DNA of 41,210 nt from Sulfurimonas sp. SAG-AH-194-I05 (GCF_029215955.1 NZ_JAEMVA010000013.1:1-41210); one strand, 5' to 3'. Shown: positions 1-9,354, numbered from the stretch's first letter. The notes: a model not told the origin generated them from the sequence alone. Made by a program: numbers and translations.

Positions 1-131
1 ATATTTTTGACTTCATTTTCAGTAAATTTTGCACTTTTAGTGCAGAATTTATAATTTTTTGACAATACTCCCCTGTTGTGATTAATATCATTATGCTCAA
101 TGGGCTTTTTCAGGTTTAGATTTCTGGTCAT
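1..131 (-). CDS. Partial unidentified open frame, coupled to the transposase
   Basis: On the minus strand an ATG (131-129) overlaps the transposase stop codon as ATGA, and the frame stays open for 43 codons to the window edge. It would begin MTRNLNLKKPIEHND and is rich in Lys and Asn, with one Cys. I do not recognise it. The ATGA overlap is typical of translational coupling, but IS1380 elements normally carry one gene, so this may be a chance open frame in AT-rich DNA or the start of an interrupted host gene. Only its N-terminus is in the window. Confidence 0.3.
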   Translation of the reverse strand, partial: MTRNLNLKKPIEHNDINHNRGVLSKNYKFCTKSAKFTENEVKN

Positions 132-1441
132 TGTAAACTCTCTTCATAAGCTCTCAGTCTTATTTTCTGGAGTAACTGCATAAACTCTTCACTTACCTTA
201 AGTATCGTATCTCTCGCATGAGAAATAACCTTGCCAGCGATATTGTAGAGTTTGTACCTGATTATTTTAACTGTATGTTTTTGAAGATTTTTATCTAATA
301 TCTGTTTGAATAGTAGGAATAAATTATAAGCAAGAGTTCCAATATAAAAGTAAAAAGCATTGGCTTGTAGATTTGAGCTTGGAAGATAACTCATATTGAA
401 ACCATTTTTTAATTCTTTGATTTTATTCTCACTTGTTTCCCCTCGTTGGCGATGGAGTTTTATGATTTTTTCTGGAGTTAAGTCATTATCGTTTGTAGCG
501 ATACAGTAGTAAATTTCATCTTGATGTTGCATCATCACTTCATTTGAGATATATCCATCTATTGTTGGAAGAGTTGGTGTTATGTCTTTTTTAATCACTA
601 TCATCCTAAAAGCATTATCTGTATTTTGCATTGTATGTGTGAACTCTGCTATCTTTTCTCTTTTTGAGAAAGTTTGCCATGATTCATCTTTGATACTTTT
701 TATAGACTCAAACATACTTTTATTCTTTTTAGCTGTAACTGTAAAGAGTATATTTTTCTCTTCACAGTAGTTGAATATATCTGCTTGATATGATGCACTA
801 TCAGCACGAAACCTGTCAAACTTCTTTCCTATTGGTAATTGTAATACACACTCTTTTATAAACTCTAAATTCTTAGAAGCTGGAGCTTCATTCCCTTCTC
901 TAAAATCTACATCTATTACATAACCACCATTAATATGTCCAACCATAGGCATATATCCAGGTGCATCTTTGTATGACCATTTTGCTGTATTTTTATGCGC
1001 TTCAATAAATGTTGCATCAATATCCAAAATAAGTTCTTCATTTTCAATGCTTTTTAAAAATCGTTTCAAAAATTTCTTATTTATTTTTCTCATTCCATCT
1101 TCACCATTAGTTCCATGCTTACGGAGATATTTTCCAAAGGCATTTGCTGTTGGTATATTCTCAATTTTTAAAAGTTTTTTGAGTGCTTCATCTATGGTTA
1201 TTTCTCTAATATCATCAAGAAATCTTCCACCGCTGTGAAGCATTAAGATTAAAGGATAGATGAATTCAAATGCAGAATAGCCATTGTTACGTTTGGCTTT
1301 TGGTAAGTTGTCATTACAAAGCTTTTCAAGGTTCATGCCTTTGAGGTATTCTCCTAGTATTGCAACACCTGTTCTTGGTGTTAATCTCTCGTTTGTGGAT
1401 TCTAGTTTAAAATTTAAGATAGTTTGTGTCATAATCTCCAT
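128..1441 (-). CDS. IS1380-type DDE transposase
   Basis: This 437-residue protein has the usual length of IS1380-family transposases and should cut and rejoin the ends of its own insertion sequence. A DDE triad can be read: D142 in LDIDATFIEAHK, D214 in RADSASY, and a glutamate (E338, or E335) in the RGETSENKIKELK block near residues 333-345, which is the RG..E..IKE signature of the family. The N-terminal 100 residues resemble the DNA-binding part of these enzymes. The frame appears intact. It lies 135 bases upstream of, and divergent from, the LamG protein gene. I could not find convincing terminal inverted repeats or a target duplication, so the limits of the element are unknown. Confidence 0.9.
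   Translation of the reverse strand: MEIMTQTILNFKLESTNERLTPRTGVAILGEYLKGMNLEKLCNDNLPKAKRNNGYSAFEFIYPLILMLHSGGRFLDDIREITIDEALKKLLKIENIPTANAFGKYLRKHGTNGEDGMRKINKKFLKRFLKSIENEELILDIDATFIEAHKNTAKWSYKDAPGYMPMVGHINGGYVIDVDFREGNEAPASKNLEFIKECVLQLPIGKKFDRFRADSASYQADIFNYCEEKNILFTVTAKKNKSMFESIKSIKDESWQTFSKREKIAEFTHTMQNTDNAFRMIVIKKDITPTLPTIDGYISNEVMMQHQDEIYYCIATNDNDLTPEKIIKLHRQRGETSENKIKELKNGFNMSYLPSSNLQANAFYFYIGTLAYNLFLLFKQILDKNLQKHTVKIIRYKLYNIAGKVISHARDTILKVSEEFMQLLQKIRLRAYEESLQ
128..1441 (-). mobile_element. IS1380-family insertion sequence (coding part; ends unresolved)
   Basis: The intact transposase shows an insertion sequence. The flanks (1-127 and 1442-1545) contain short palindromes, for example GCACT-TTT-AGTGC at 31-43, and a shared 9-mer GGCTTTTTC that is in direct, not inverted, orientation. 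None of these is a credible pair of terminal repeats, so only the coding span is given here. Confidence 0.7.
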
Positions 1442-1575
1442 CCGTAGTTGAAAAAGTTACACCCAATAGGTGAAAGTTTTTGGTGTGGCTTTTTCGCTTT
1501 AAAGTACCTAATTATAGAGCAATTATGCTTGTTGTCTAATTTGGTATGGAATTATTGGGGAAGAAGGATTACTTG

Positions 1576-4500
1576 ATGTTAAAATTATTTCTTTTATTTT
1601 TTATTTTTTTGAATACACTTGCTTTTAGTGCAAACCTTACTTTAAAAGCACATGGTGGGGTTGTACAGTTTGATGGAAATTCTTCATCGTATATAAGTAT
1701 TGCTGATGATGCTATTTTTGCTTATTCTAGCGCTTTAACAGTAGAAGCATGGGTTAATATTAAAGAAATAGAGAGTAATAAAACAATAGTAAGGCAGTAT
1801 GATTTTGAGCAGGATGACCGAAGCTTTACGTTGTCACTTATAGGAGATAAAACTCAGTTTATAGTATCTTCAGATGGTACTATAAATAACGCTAGCACTC
1901 TCACTTCTACTACGTCTTTAAGTGTTGCTACTTGGCACCATATTGCGGGTGTTTTTGATGGTTCAAATGTAATTATATATATTGATGGGGTAGAAGATAC
2001 TAGAATAGAAACAGGTTTTACTACTGTCCATGATGGTAATGACAGTATTTATATTGGTGCTGCAATTACCTCTGGGGGAGTCCAAGAACAGATGGCTGGA
2101 CAAATTGATGAAGTGAGAATTTGGGAAGGTGCAAGAACGCAACTCGATCTCAATGCTACAAAGAATCAGCAACTAGTAGGAGATGAAAAAGGTTTACTTG
2201 CTTATTATAATTTTGATGAAAGAATAGGAAGTACCGTAAAAGATATTACGAGTAATGGTAACGATGGAGTAATAGAAGGAAATGTAACACGCCAGAATTT
2301 TTTAGGAGATGGACTTAGTTTTGATGGGAGTGGAGATTTAGTAGATTTTGGACACAGTGCCGACTATAACTTTGACACGAATGATAGTTTCACAATTTCT
2401 CTTTGGATGAAAGCTAGTTCTACTATTAGTGCACCTCTTGTAATTTTACGAAAGCAAGAAGGAAACCTCGTTAATTATCCTTATTATTTTAGGCATGAAG
2501 AATCTGGTTCTTTAGCCGTAGCACGTCATGATGGAACAAATACCCCAACAATTATAAGTACAAGAAAAATTAACGATAACGCATACCACTATATAACCTT
2601 TTTAAAAGATGAAAGTACATTAAAGTTGTATATTGATGGAGTCTTAGAGGCTAGTACTACGGATACTACTACGGCTTCGACAAGTAATAGCGATCCTTTA
2701 AAAATAGGTGAAAATGATTTTAATGGTACTCTAAGTGAAGTATCCATCTGGAATACAGCCTTAAGTATCTCTAACATTCAACAAAATATGTACGTTTCTT
2801 TAAAAGGAGATGAAGCAGGACTTGTAGGGTACTGGCCTTTAAATGAAGGAACTGGCTCAATAGTATATGATAAAAGTACTAATGAAAATAATGGAACTAT
2901 TACTGGAGCAACTTGGATAGACACTGCTCCAACACTTTATGGTAATACTATATATACAACAAATGGTTATGTGACTTCGCAGCAATTAGTAGTAGAAAAT
3001 GGTTTGTCTTCTTACGATTATGAATACAATGGAACAAAACCTGATACCGTCATAGTAAGTGTTTCTGATTTAAATGCAAGTGGAAATTTTTTATACGAAG
3101 CAAATGGAGTCGAGACTTTAACTTTTAAGGCAACCGACGTTGAAACGAGAGAAGTTCTTACAAGTAGTATTAGTATAGTTACGTATCCAGGTTTTATAGA
3201 TACAATTTTAAAGTTTGAAGATATTAATAGAACTGAACATAATCTAAGTAAACTTGTAATCGAAGGACAAGACGGTATAAGTAAATACTTGTATGCAGAT
3301 ATGTTAAATGTTGGAGAAAGTGTTACCTATTCTTTACTTAACTTAGAAGAAGGAAACTATACTGTTTCCCTTTTTACAGATGAAAATACAACGCGATGGT
3401 ATTATAAGACCACGGACTTGAAATTTTACTTAACAGATGATGGTACGAATGATTTTCATTTAAACATTACTGAAAAGAACCTTCCTCCTGTAATTAGTTT
3501 AGTTTTAGCTAATTGGGATGATTCAATACTCAATCTTGATTTATCAAATGTGAATACAGCAGAAATAAATATAAGTAGCATATATTTACAAAACTCAAAT
3601 GGAATAAATACTCTCGTAACTACGAGCTTGATAAATGGTGATAATAACTTTAGTGCTCTTGTGATTAATGATAATAATTATAGTATAAAATTTACGCTTT
3701 CAAGTGGAGAAGATTTTTATTATAACTTTGATGATAACAAACTCTATGAAATTGTTGATAATAATCCTAGTTTTGTTAAAACTATAAGTCTAAGTTCTGA
3801 GACAGTAGCTATAGACTCAAGCACATCAAACTTTATAGGAGACACTATAGACCCAACTATTACGCAAATTTACGATAGATTTTTAGATGTAAACGCAAGT
3901 GCCTTGCATATTACATTTAGTATAAATGATACTTCTCAGTCTGACTTAATTTTGTCTCTTGTTCGTTCCACTACTCTTGTTGATAGTAATCTAACATCTG
4001 ATAATACGGTAACTACTCAAACACTTACATATAACGATTATAATGACAAAAATCTTACGCTTACAGTTACTCCTTTGGCTGATAAAATAGGAATATCAAA
4101 CTTTGAACTTCAAGTGAAAGATGCGAGTAATAATCAAATAAGTGAACATTTTAGAGTAGTTCTTGATTATTCAGATCAGTACCACACCATCGAGACGAAA
4201 AAAACATTAGCAGAGTACGATGCTCTTTCATCTCAAAATGTATCTGGAAATGTGTATACATTAGAGACATATACGGACTTCAGTGCAGATACTCCTCAAA
4301 GAGTTGTAAACTATCAACGGCATGCAATAAGTTCAAATACTGTAGTTGGAGAGTATCAAGTAAGAGATGTAAGTGGAATTGTAAGCTATGAAACGAAAGA
4401 TATTAACATACCTGATACCCTGAAATTTGATACTATTCTAGACTATAATGCGACATCCAACCTCTTTAATCTTAATGGTATAAACTTTACATTTTTAGAT

Positions 4501-5571
4501 GCTAATTCTTCTTCACAAGAGGTATATATAAAATATTTATCAGATACTCTTATAATTGATGAGATATATTTTAATGATGGAACAACATATAATACTCTTT
4601 CTGAATTTATAGCAGACGTTCAAAAAAATGAGATTTCTTATGGTTTGTTACGTACCTATGATGAGTCAAGATTTATAACCCTTGGAAGTGGCACAACCGA
4701 AGGTGAGATTATAGAATTTAATGCTGATGGTACTGCAACTACTGAAAATGTAGGTTCATGGAGTGTAGTCACTTTTGGTTCTCAAGAAGTACTTCTTTTT
4801 AATATTACAAAATATGTCGCTAATGATGATGGTGGTTATACAATTCCCAATACAGATTACAAACTTTACTCAGCATTTATACTTGATGAAACAGATAAGA
4901 AAATCAAAAAAGCACGTTATTATGCGAAAGATGATGTTTTTAGTTCTTTGGTACTTAATAAGACAGCAAAAGATGAGCTTTATAAGTCAATATCGTCAAA
5001 TCCAAAAATAACCAAACAGCTTAATAATGGCTATACCTATGTATCTATAAGTAAAACTCTTTGTGATGCAACACGTCAAGCAGATAGCTTTAACACTTTT
5101 TGTGACCAAAGTAATACTATAGAGAGTGTATTTGGAAGTACAAATATAGAGTTAGTCTTAAAGTATGGAGAACAATGGATATTTTGGAAAAATGGTTTGA
5201 CTGCAGATGAAGCAGCTTCTTATACAATACCAAATTTTGGTACAATTAATAAACTTGAAGGTTTGTTGATTCGAACAAATGCTGCAGTAAATATAGATAT
5301 TCCGTTTAATGAAGATGATGAAGATAGTAATGATTTTGTAAATTTAGCACCTGAAAAATGGGTTCTTATGTCAAATAAGAAAGAGCAAACAGTAGCTCAA
5401 ATAAGTGCAAGTATTACAGCGAGAGGTAAAACACTCAAATACTTACTTTTATTAAGAGATGCCGAATGGTATATTTACGCACCTACAAATGATAGTGATA
5501 TCAGTGCTACTATTAAGCGTTTAAGTACAGTGAATCGTTATGAAGTGTTTTGGGTTTATTTTATTGATTAG
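1576..5571 (+). CDS. Large secreted LamG-domain protein
   Basis: The protein has 1331 residues from the ATG at 1576. That start is preferred over an in-frame ATG ten codons upstream because GGAAGAAGGA lies about 8 bases before it and because the protein then opens with a clean signal peptide (MLKLFLLFFIFLNTLAFSA). Two concanavalin-like LamG_3 domains follow, at roughly residues 25-240 and 245-460. Each ends in the family pattern of an IYIDG strand, an (D/S)EV(R/S)IW strand, and G.(G/A)YY/GYWPL....G...D.S.N.N.G. The remaining 850 residues are Ser/Thr/Asn/Asp-rich beta-type sequence that I cannot assign, with one Cys pair near residues 1170-1190. No anchor, sortase motif or autotransporter barrel is visible. 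The likely role is surface adhesion or carbohydrate binding, by inference only. Confidence 0.8.
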   Translation: MLKLFLLFFIFLNTLAFSANLTLKAHGGVVQFDGNSSSYISIADDAIFAYSSALTVEAWVNIKEIESNKTIVRQYDFEQDDRSFTLSLIGDKTQFIVSSDGTINNASTLTSTTSLSVATWHHIAGVFDGSNVIIYIDGVEDTRIETGFTTVHDGNDSIYIGAAITSGGVQEQMAGQIDEVRIWEGARTQLDLNATKNQQLVGDEKGLLAYYNFDERIGSTVKDITSNGNDGVIEGNVTRQNFLGDGLSFDGSGDLVDFGHSADYNFDTNDSFTISLWMKASSTISAPLVILRKQEGNLVNYPYYFRHEESGSLAVARHDGTNTPTIISTRKINDNAYHYITFLKDESTLKLYIDGVLEASTTDTTTASTSNSDPLKIGENDFNGTLSEVSIWNTALSISNIQQNMYVSLKGDEAGLVGYWPLNEGTGSIVYDKSTNENNGTITGATWIDTAPTLYGNTIYTTNGYVTSQQLVVENGLSSYDYEYNGTKPDTVIVSVSDLNASGNFLYEANGVETLTFKATDVETREVLTSSISIVTYPGFIDTILKFEDINRTEHNLSKLVIEGQDGISKYLYADMLNVGESVTYSLLNLEEGNYTVSLFTDENTTRWYYKTTDLKFYLTDDGTNDFHLNITEKNLPPVISLVLANWDDSILNLDLSNVNTAEINISSIYLQNSNGINTLVTTSLINGDNNFSALVINDNNYSIKFTLSSGEDFYYNFDDNKLYEIVDNNPSFVKTISLSSETVAIDSSTSNFIGDTIDPTITQIYDRFLDVNASALHITFSINDTSQSDLILSLVRSTTLVDSNLTSDNTVTTQTLTYNDYNDKNLTLTVTPLADKIGISNFELQVKDASNNQISEHFRVVLDYSDQYHTIETKKTLAEYDALSSQNVSGNVYTLETYTDFSADTPQRVVNYQRHAISSNTVVGEYQVRDVSGIVSYETKDINIPDTLKFDTILDYNATSNLFNLNGINFTFLDANSSSQEVYIKYLSDTLIIDEIYFNDGTTYNTLSEFIADVQKNEISYGLLRTYDESRFITLGSGTTEGEIIEFNADGTATTENVGSWSVVTFGSQEVLLFNITKYVANDDGGYTIPNTDYKLYSAFILDETDKKIKKARYYAKDDVFSSLVLNKTAKDELYKSISSNPKITKQLNNGYTYVSISKTLCDATRQADSFNTFCDQSNTIESVFGSTNIELVLKYGEQWIFWKNGLTADEAASYTIPNFGTINKLEGLLIRTNAAVNIDIPFNEDDEDSNDFVNLAPEKWVLMSNKKEQTVAQISASITARGKTLKYLLLLRDAEWYIYAPTNDSDISATIKRLSTVNRYEVFWVYFID

Positions 5572-5575
5572 AAAG

Positions 5576-5611
5576 AAAAAAAAGTTGAGCATGTGAGAAG
5601 TCCACATGCTC
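5576..5611 (-). terminator. Intrinsic terminator of the helicase gene
   Basis: A perfect 9-bp stem (GAGCATGTG at 5587-5595, CACATGCTC at 5603-5611) with a 7-base loop is followed, on the minus strand, by a run of eight T (A run at 5576-5583). It sits between the convergent LamG and helicase genes and has a proper U-tract only for the helicase transcript. Confidence 0.75.
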
Positions 5612-5632
5612 CAGAGAGCTAAGAAAAATTTC

Positions 5633-7249
5633 TTAGTCTCTATGTCTGTTGGAGTTAGAACGGTTACCACGGTATCCACCGCCGCCACCTTCTCTTTTTC
5701 CACCTTCACGGTTACCACGGTATCCACCGCCATCACGACTTCCGCCACCTTCACGGTTTCTATCTCCGCCACCGCCAGAACGGTTTTTGTTACCACGGTA
5801 ACCACCGCCGCCACCATTGCCACGACCACGACCACGTCCACGACCACCGCCGCCTCCACGTTGTGCAGCACGTGCAAGAACAGCTTCAAGTCTATCTTCA
5901 GGAATACCAATAGTGTTTGGACCTTTAATATCTTGTTGGTCAAGTAGCATTGAAACAAGTTTGTACATGATTTGTTCTTCATCTATGTCTTGTTTGAGTT
6001 GGTCAAGCACTCTATGCGCTTCATCATAAATTTTATGCTCTTCAACTTTTTTAACAAGTGAATCAACAACAGAAGCTCTTAAATCATTTTTACTTGGAAT
6101 AAACGCATGACCCATAGAAGTTCCAACTTTATTTTTAATACGTTGTAATTCTTTAAACTCTAAAGGAGTTAGTAAAGTAATCGCCTTGCCTTTTGTACCA
6201 GCACGTCCCGTTCTACCAATACGGTGAACATAAGACTCAGGGTCAAATGGAATATGGTAGTTAAACACGTGTGAAATTGCATTCACATGAATACCACGAG
6301 CCGCGACATCAGTTGCAACAAGTACTTTTACAGCATTTTGTTTAAAACCTTTAATTACATTTTCACGTTGGCGTTGTTCCATGTCGCCATGAAGACCATT
6401 TGCTAGGTAACCAGCGTTAGAAAGTACGTTACTTAGTCTGTCTACTTCTGATTTTGTTCTACAAAATACGATACACTTGTTAGTTTCTTCTGAATCCATA
6501 AGACGAATAATTGCATCATCTCTTTCACTTTCTTCAATTACGTAATAAAGTTGTTCGATGTCTGCGTTTGTAGTTTCACCTTTAGTTATAGAGATGAATT
6601 TAGGGTCAACTAGAATTCTACTTGCAAGTGTTTTAATCGGTTGTGGCATTGTTGCTGAGAAAAGTAATGTTTGACGTTTTGTTGGAAGAAACGAAAAAAT
6701 TTCATTAATATCGTCAAGGAAACCCATGTCGAGCATCTCATCAGCTTCATCTAAAACAACAGTACTTGGTGCAAAATTCTTTAACATTCCACGTTTAAGA
6801 ATGTCTAAAAGACGACCTGGAGTAGCAACTACAACTGAAGCGCCACGGTTGATTAAGTCTAGTTGACGGCTGTAAGAACTACCACCATAAACAGTTACAG
6901 TTTTAACATTCATGTTTCTACCGTATTTGAAGATTTCATCAGAAACCTGTGTTGTAAGTTCACGCGTTGGTGTAATAACTAAAAGTTCAACTGAACCATC
7001 TACTTTCATGTTATGTAAAACAGGGAGTGAAAAAGCTGCTGTTTTTCCTGTTCCTGTATGTGCTTGACCAACGATGTCACGACCATCCATAATAATGGGA
7101 ATTGCTTCTTCTTGAATAGGGCTTGGGTTTGTAAAACCTGCGAATTTTACACTGCGTAAAAGCTCTGCTCTTAGACCTAAGTCATCAAATGTTATTTTTT
7201 TTTCTTCTTTAACTTCGAGTGAAGTTTCTTCTTGTGCATTTTCTTGCAT
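5633..7249 (-). CDS. DEAD-box ATP-dependent RNA helicase with RGG-like tail
   Basis: This 538-residue enzyme unwinds RNA duplexes using ATP; relatives (DeaD/RhlE/CshA) act in ribosome assembly, mRNA decay and cold adaptation. All motifs can be read: Q motif (FTNPSPIQ), Walker A (AHTGTGKT, about 63-70), PTRELT, TPGRLLD, DEAD, SAT, VATDVAARG and HRIGRTGRAG. The last 80 residues are almost only Gly, Arg, Asn, Ser and Tyr (repeated GGGYRGN), a tail that usually gives loose RNA binding. The frame extends upstream to a GTG at 7303, but AAAGGA at 7255-7260 places the start at one of two adjacent ATGs; the second (7249) has 5-base spacing. Codons in the tail are strikingly GC-rich compared with the rest of the gene. 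Confidence 0.95.
   Translation of the reverse strand: MQENAQEETSLEVKEEKKITFDDLGLRAELLRSVKFAGFTNPSPIQEEAIPIIMDGRDIVGQAHTGTGKTAAFSLPVLHNMKVDGSVELLVITPTRELTTQVSDEIFKYGRNMNVKTVTVYGGSSYSRQLDLINRGASVVVATPGRLLDILKRGMLKNFAPSTVVLDEADEMLDMGFLDDINEIFSFLPTKRQTLLFSATMPQPIKTLASRILVDPKFISITKGETTNADIEQLYYVIEESERDDAIIRLMDSEETNKCIVFCRTKSEVDRLSNVLSNAGYLANGLHGDMEQRQRENVIKGFKQNAVKVLVATDVAARGIHVNAISHVFNYHIPFDPESYVHRIGRTGRAGTKGKAITLLTPLEFKELQRIKNKVGTSMGHAFIPSKNDLRASVVDSLVKKVEEHKIYDEAHRVLDQLKQDIDEEQIMYKLVSMLLDQQDIKGPNTIGIPEDRLEAVLARAAQRGGGGGRGRGRGRGNGGGGGYRGNKNRSGGGGDRNREGGGSRDGGGYRGNREGGKREGGGGGYRGNRSNSNRHRD
5662..5809 (-). repeat. Direct repeats encoding GGGYRGN units of the helicase tail
   Basis: A 22-base block is perfectly repeated 48 bases apart (5662-5683 and 5710-5731), and a near copy lies at 5789-5809. 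Each encodes a GGGYRGN unit. Such repeats are prone to slippage, so tail length may vary between strains. Confidence 0.8.
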
Positions 7250-7336
7250 CATAATCCTTTGTATTAAGAAGATGATACAAGTATTTACACATGCTAGAAA
7301 CACGATAAAAGCATCTTCCTCTTAAATAATATGCGA

Positions 7337-7342
7337 ATTATA
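7337..7342 (-). promoter_or_regulatory. -10 box for the helicase gene
   Basis: TATAAT on the minus strand (ATTATA at 7337-7342) predicts a transcript start near 7330 and a 5' leader of about 80 bases before the ATG at 7249. A leader of that length would leave room for post-transcriptional control. Confidence 0.5.
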
Positions 7343-7450
7343 CCCAAGAAAACATAAGTAAGTATTAACTATGTGTATAATTTTAATAATATAAGTTTAT
7401 AAATAAGTGTTTTTAGCGAGAGTAAAAAATAAAGATGAAGAAAAAAGTGT

Positions 7451-7456
7451 TACAAT
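7451..7456 (+). promoter_or_regulatory. -10 box for rmuC operon
   Basis: TACAAT at 7451-7456 lies about 40 bases before the rmuC start and predicts transcription from about 7463. It would serve rmuC, the overlapping 63-residue gene and the DoxX gene. Confidence 0.4.
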
Positions 7457-7495
7457 GATACAACCTAAACTTGATGGAAAAGGATATATATTTTG

Positions 7496-8752
7496 ATGAT
7501 TGATTTTGGCATTTCTATGATGCTATTTATGGTTACATTTTTTATACTTATAGTATTTATTTTTATGTATATGAAATTAAAAGAAGAACTTTTAGAAGCA
7601 ATAGCTGAGAAATCAGAAACACATTTTTTATATCTTGATATTATGGAATCTAAGAATAAACTTGAACTTAGATTTGCAGTTTTAAATACACGCTATGAAG
7701 AAGAATTACGAGCATCAAGTGAAAAACTAGATATTTTACAAAATGCAAAAGATGAACTGAGTAAAGAGTTTAAACTTTTAGCAAATCAAATTTTTGAAGA
7801 TAAATCCAAACAATTCTCACATGTACAAAAAGAGCAGTTTGAGATATTACTCAAACCTTTTCGTGAGCAAATTACAAACTTTTCAGCACAGTCGCAAGAG
7901 CAGTTTAATACAAGTGCCAAAGATGGACATCTTCTAAAAAATGAGCTTTTACGTTTAAAAGAGATGAACCAACAACTCTCACAAGATGCGGTTAATTTAA
8001 CAAATGCACTCAAAGGTGAAAATAAAACACAAGGAAATTGGGGTGAGATAATTCTTGAACGTATTTTAGAAGAATCAGGTTTACGAGAAGGACATGAATA
8101 CGAACTTCAAGCTACTCTAAGGTCTGATGAGGGAAAAATGTATCGTCCTGATGTCATTATCCACATGCCACAAGAAAGAGATATCGTCATTGACTCTAAA
8201 GTATCGCTTGTTGCTTATGAAAGGTTTATGAGTGCGCAAGATCCACATGCTAAAACACGTGCATTGAAAGAACACTTGCAAAGTATACAAGGGCATGTTA
8301 AAGAATTGAGTGCTAAAAACTATGAAAAGCTCGAGGGAATTCATACCCTTGATTATGTTCTTTTATTTATGCCAATAGAGGGCGCTTTTTTACTTGCTCT
8401 TGGGGAAGATGGAGAGTTCTTTAAAAGTGCATTTAATAACAATATTTTAGTAGTTTCTCCCTCTACTTTACTCGTTACATTACGTACTATAGAGCATATT
8501 TGGCGTACACAAAAGCAACAAGACCACGCTTTTAAAATTGCAAATGAAGCAGAAGCAATGTATGAAAAGCTTGTTGGTTTTGTGGATGAGATGAAAAAAG
8601 TTGGTGCACATCTACACAAGGCACAAGACGCGTACGACAAGTCTATGGGAAGGCTTAAAACTGGACGAGGAAGTATTATTAAAAGGGCTGAAAATATAAT
8701 AGACCTTGGTATTAAATCTAAAAAAACATTAAGTATAGAGAGTCAAGAATGA
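7496..8752 (+). CDS. rmuC: RmuC-family DNA recombination protein
   Basis: RmuC proteins limit recombination at inverted repeats and have a PD-(D/E)XK-like nuclease core. Residues 5-26 form one membrane anchor, followed by a long coiled coil (about 27-165) and the conserved core. Signature pieces are TQGNWGE, LEESGLREG, RPDVIIHMP, DSKVSL.AYERF and VLLFMPIEGAF. The length (418 residues) is normal. An in-frame TTG directly upstream (7493) has better spacing from AAAAGGA (8 bases, against 11 for the ATG), so the start could be either. The stop overlaps the next gene as ATGA, so the two are probably translated together. Confidence 0.93.
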   Translation: MIDFGISMMLFMVTFFILIVFIFMYMKLKEELLEAIAEKSETHFLYLDIMESKNKLELRFAVLNTRYEEELRASSEKLDILQNAKDELSKEFKLLANQIFEDKSKQFSHVQKEQFEILLKPFREQITNFSAQSQEQFNTSAKDGHLLKNELLRLKEMNQQLSQDAVNLTNALKGENKTQGNWGEIILERILEESGLREGHEYELQATLRSDEGKMYRPDVIIHMPQERDIVIDSKVSLVAYERFMSAQDPHAKTRALKEHLQSIQGHVKELSAKNYEKLEGIHTLDYVLLFMPIEGAFLLALGEDGEFFKSAFNNNILVVSPSTLLVTLRTIEHIWRTQKQQDHAFKIANEAEAMYEKLVGFVDEMKKVGAHLHKAQDAYDKSMGRLKTGRGSIIKRAENIIDLGIKSKKTLSIESQE

Positions 8753-8940
8753 GAATAATTCAAACACAGTATAGTTATGAGACAACATGGAGTGATACAA
8801 GTGAGAAAGACCTACTTCGTATGATAGAAGAAGAGATAGGTGATGCGGACCCTAAAGGTACACTTTCTTATATTCAAGATGCAATAAAAAATGGTAAAGT
8901 AATAACTGTTGGTTCTTGCCGATTTAAATTAAAGGTATAA
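8749..8940 (+). CDS. Small conserved-looking protein of unknown function
   Basis: A 63-residue soluble protein overlaps the end of rmuC (ATGA) and stops one base before the DoxX gene, so it is almost certainly part of that operon. It contains an acidic helix (DLLRMIEEEIGDADPKG) and a short beta-like end (KVITVGSCRFKLKV) with one Cys. I do not recognise a family. Tight packing between two real genes and ordinary codon use support it being real. Confidence 0.75.
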   Translation: MRIIQTQYSYETTWSDTSEKDLLRMIEEEIGDADPKGTLSYIQDAIKNGKVITVGSCRFKLKV

Positions 8941-8941
8941 A

Positions 8942-9331
8942 ATGTTTCAAAATACAGATATAGGTAAGTTGTTTCTTCGTTTATTTTTAGGTTTTATGAT
9001 TTTGACACACGGGTATGAAAAAATACAAAATGGCATATATGGCGTTACAAACTTAGTAACAGGTGCTGGTTTACCAGCATTTATAGCATATGGTGTTTAT
9101 ATAGGTGAGGTTTTTGCTCCGATTTTAATTATTTTGGGTCTTTATGCAAGAATGGCATCTTTGCTTTTGGCTGTAAATATGGTGTTTGCTATATTTTTAG
9201 CCTATGGAACAAATATTTTTTATTTAGGAAAACATGGTGGGCCAGTAATTGAACTACCATTATTTTATTTAGCATTAGCACTTATAGTATTTGTATTAGG
9301 AAGTGGAAGATACGCAGCAAATTTTAAGTAA
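8942..9331 (+). CDS. DoxX-family membrane protein
   Basis: This 129-residue protein has four hydrophobic helices and the DoxX pattern: an N-terminal LFLRLFLGFMILTHGYEKI helix, an Ala/Gly-rich second helix, G.YAR.A.LLLA in the third, and a C-terminal helix ending GSGRYA. DoxX proteins are inner membrane proteins linked to quinone, thiosulfate or redox-stress functions, but the exact role of this member cannot be told. It is the last gene of the rmuC operon. Confidence 0.88.
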   Translation: MFQNTDIGKLFLRLFLGFMILTHGYEKIQNGIYGVTNLVTGAGLPAFIAYGVYIGEVFAPILIILGLYARMASLLLAVNMVFAIFLAYGTNIFYLGKHGGPVIELPLFYLALALIVFVLGSGRYAANFK

Positions 9332-9354
9332 AAATACTTAGAATTTGAAAAAAA

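Noticed and set aside
1442..1545. Terminal inverted repeat of the IS1380 element
   Set aside because: The palindrome CACC-CAATAG-GTG and the shared GGCTTTTTC are not in inverted orientation with any sequence on the left side, so no element end could be set.
5620..5638. CTAAGAAA-AA-TTTCTTAG palindrome as a terminator for the LamG gene
   Set aside because: The loop of two bases is too small and the stem covers the helicase stop codon; the hairpin at 5587-5611 explains termination better.
5606..6029. Thr/Ala/Val- or Pro/Arg-rich open frames over the helicase tail
   Set aside because: They are other-frame readings of the GC-rich Gly/Arg repeat and have no start signals or plausible composition.
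7294..7314. Six-codon upstream frame (MLLSCF) in the helicase leader
   Set aside because: AGAGGA lies only two bases from its ATG and nothing shows regulation; short frames like this are common by chance.
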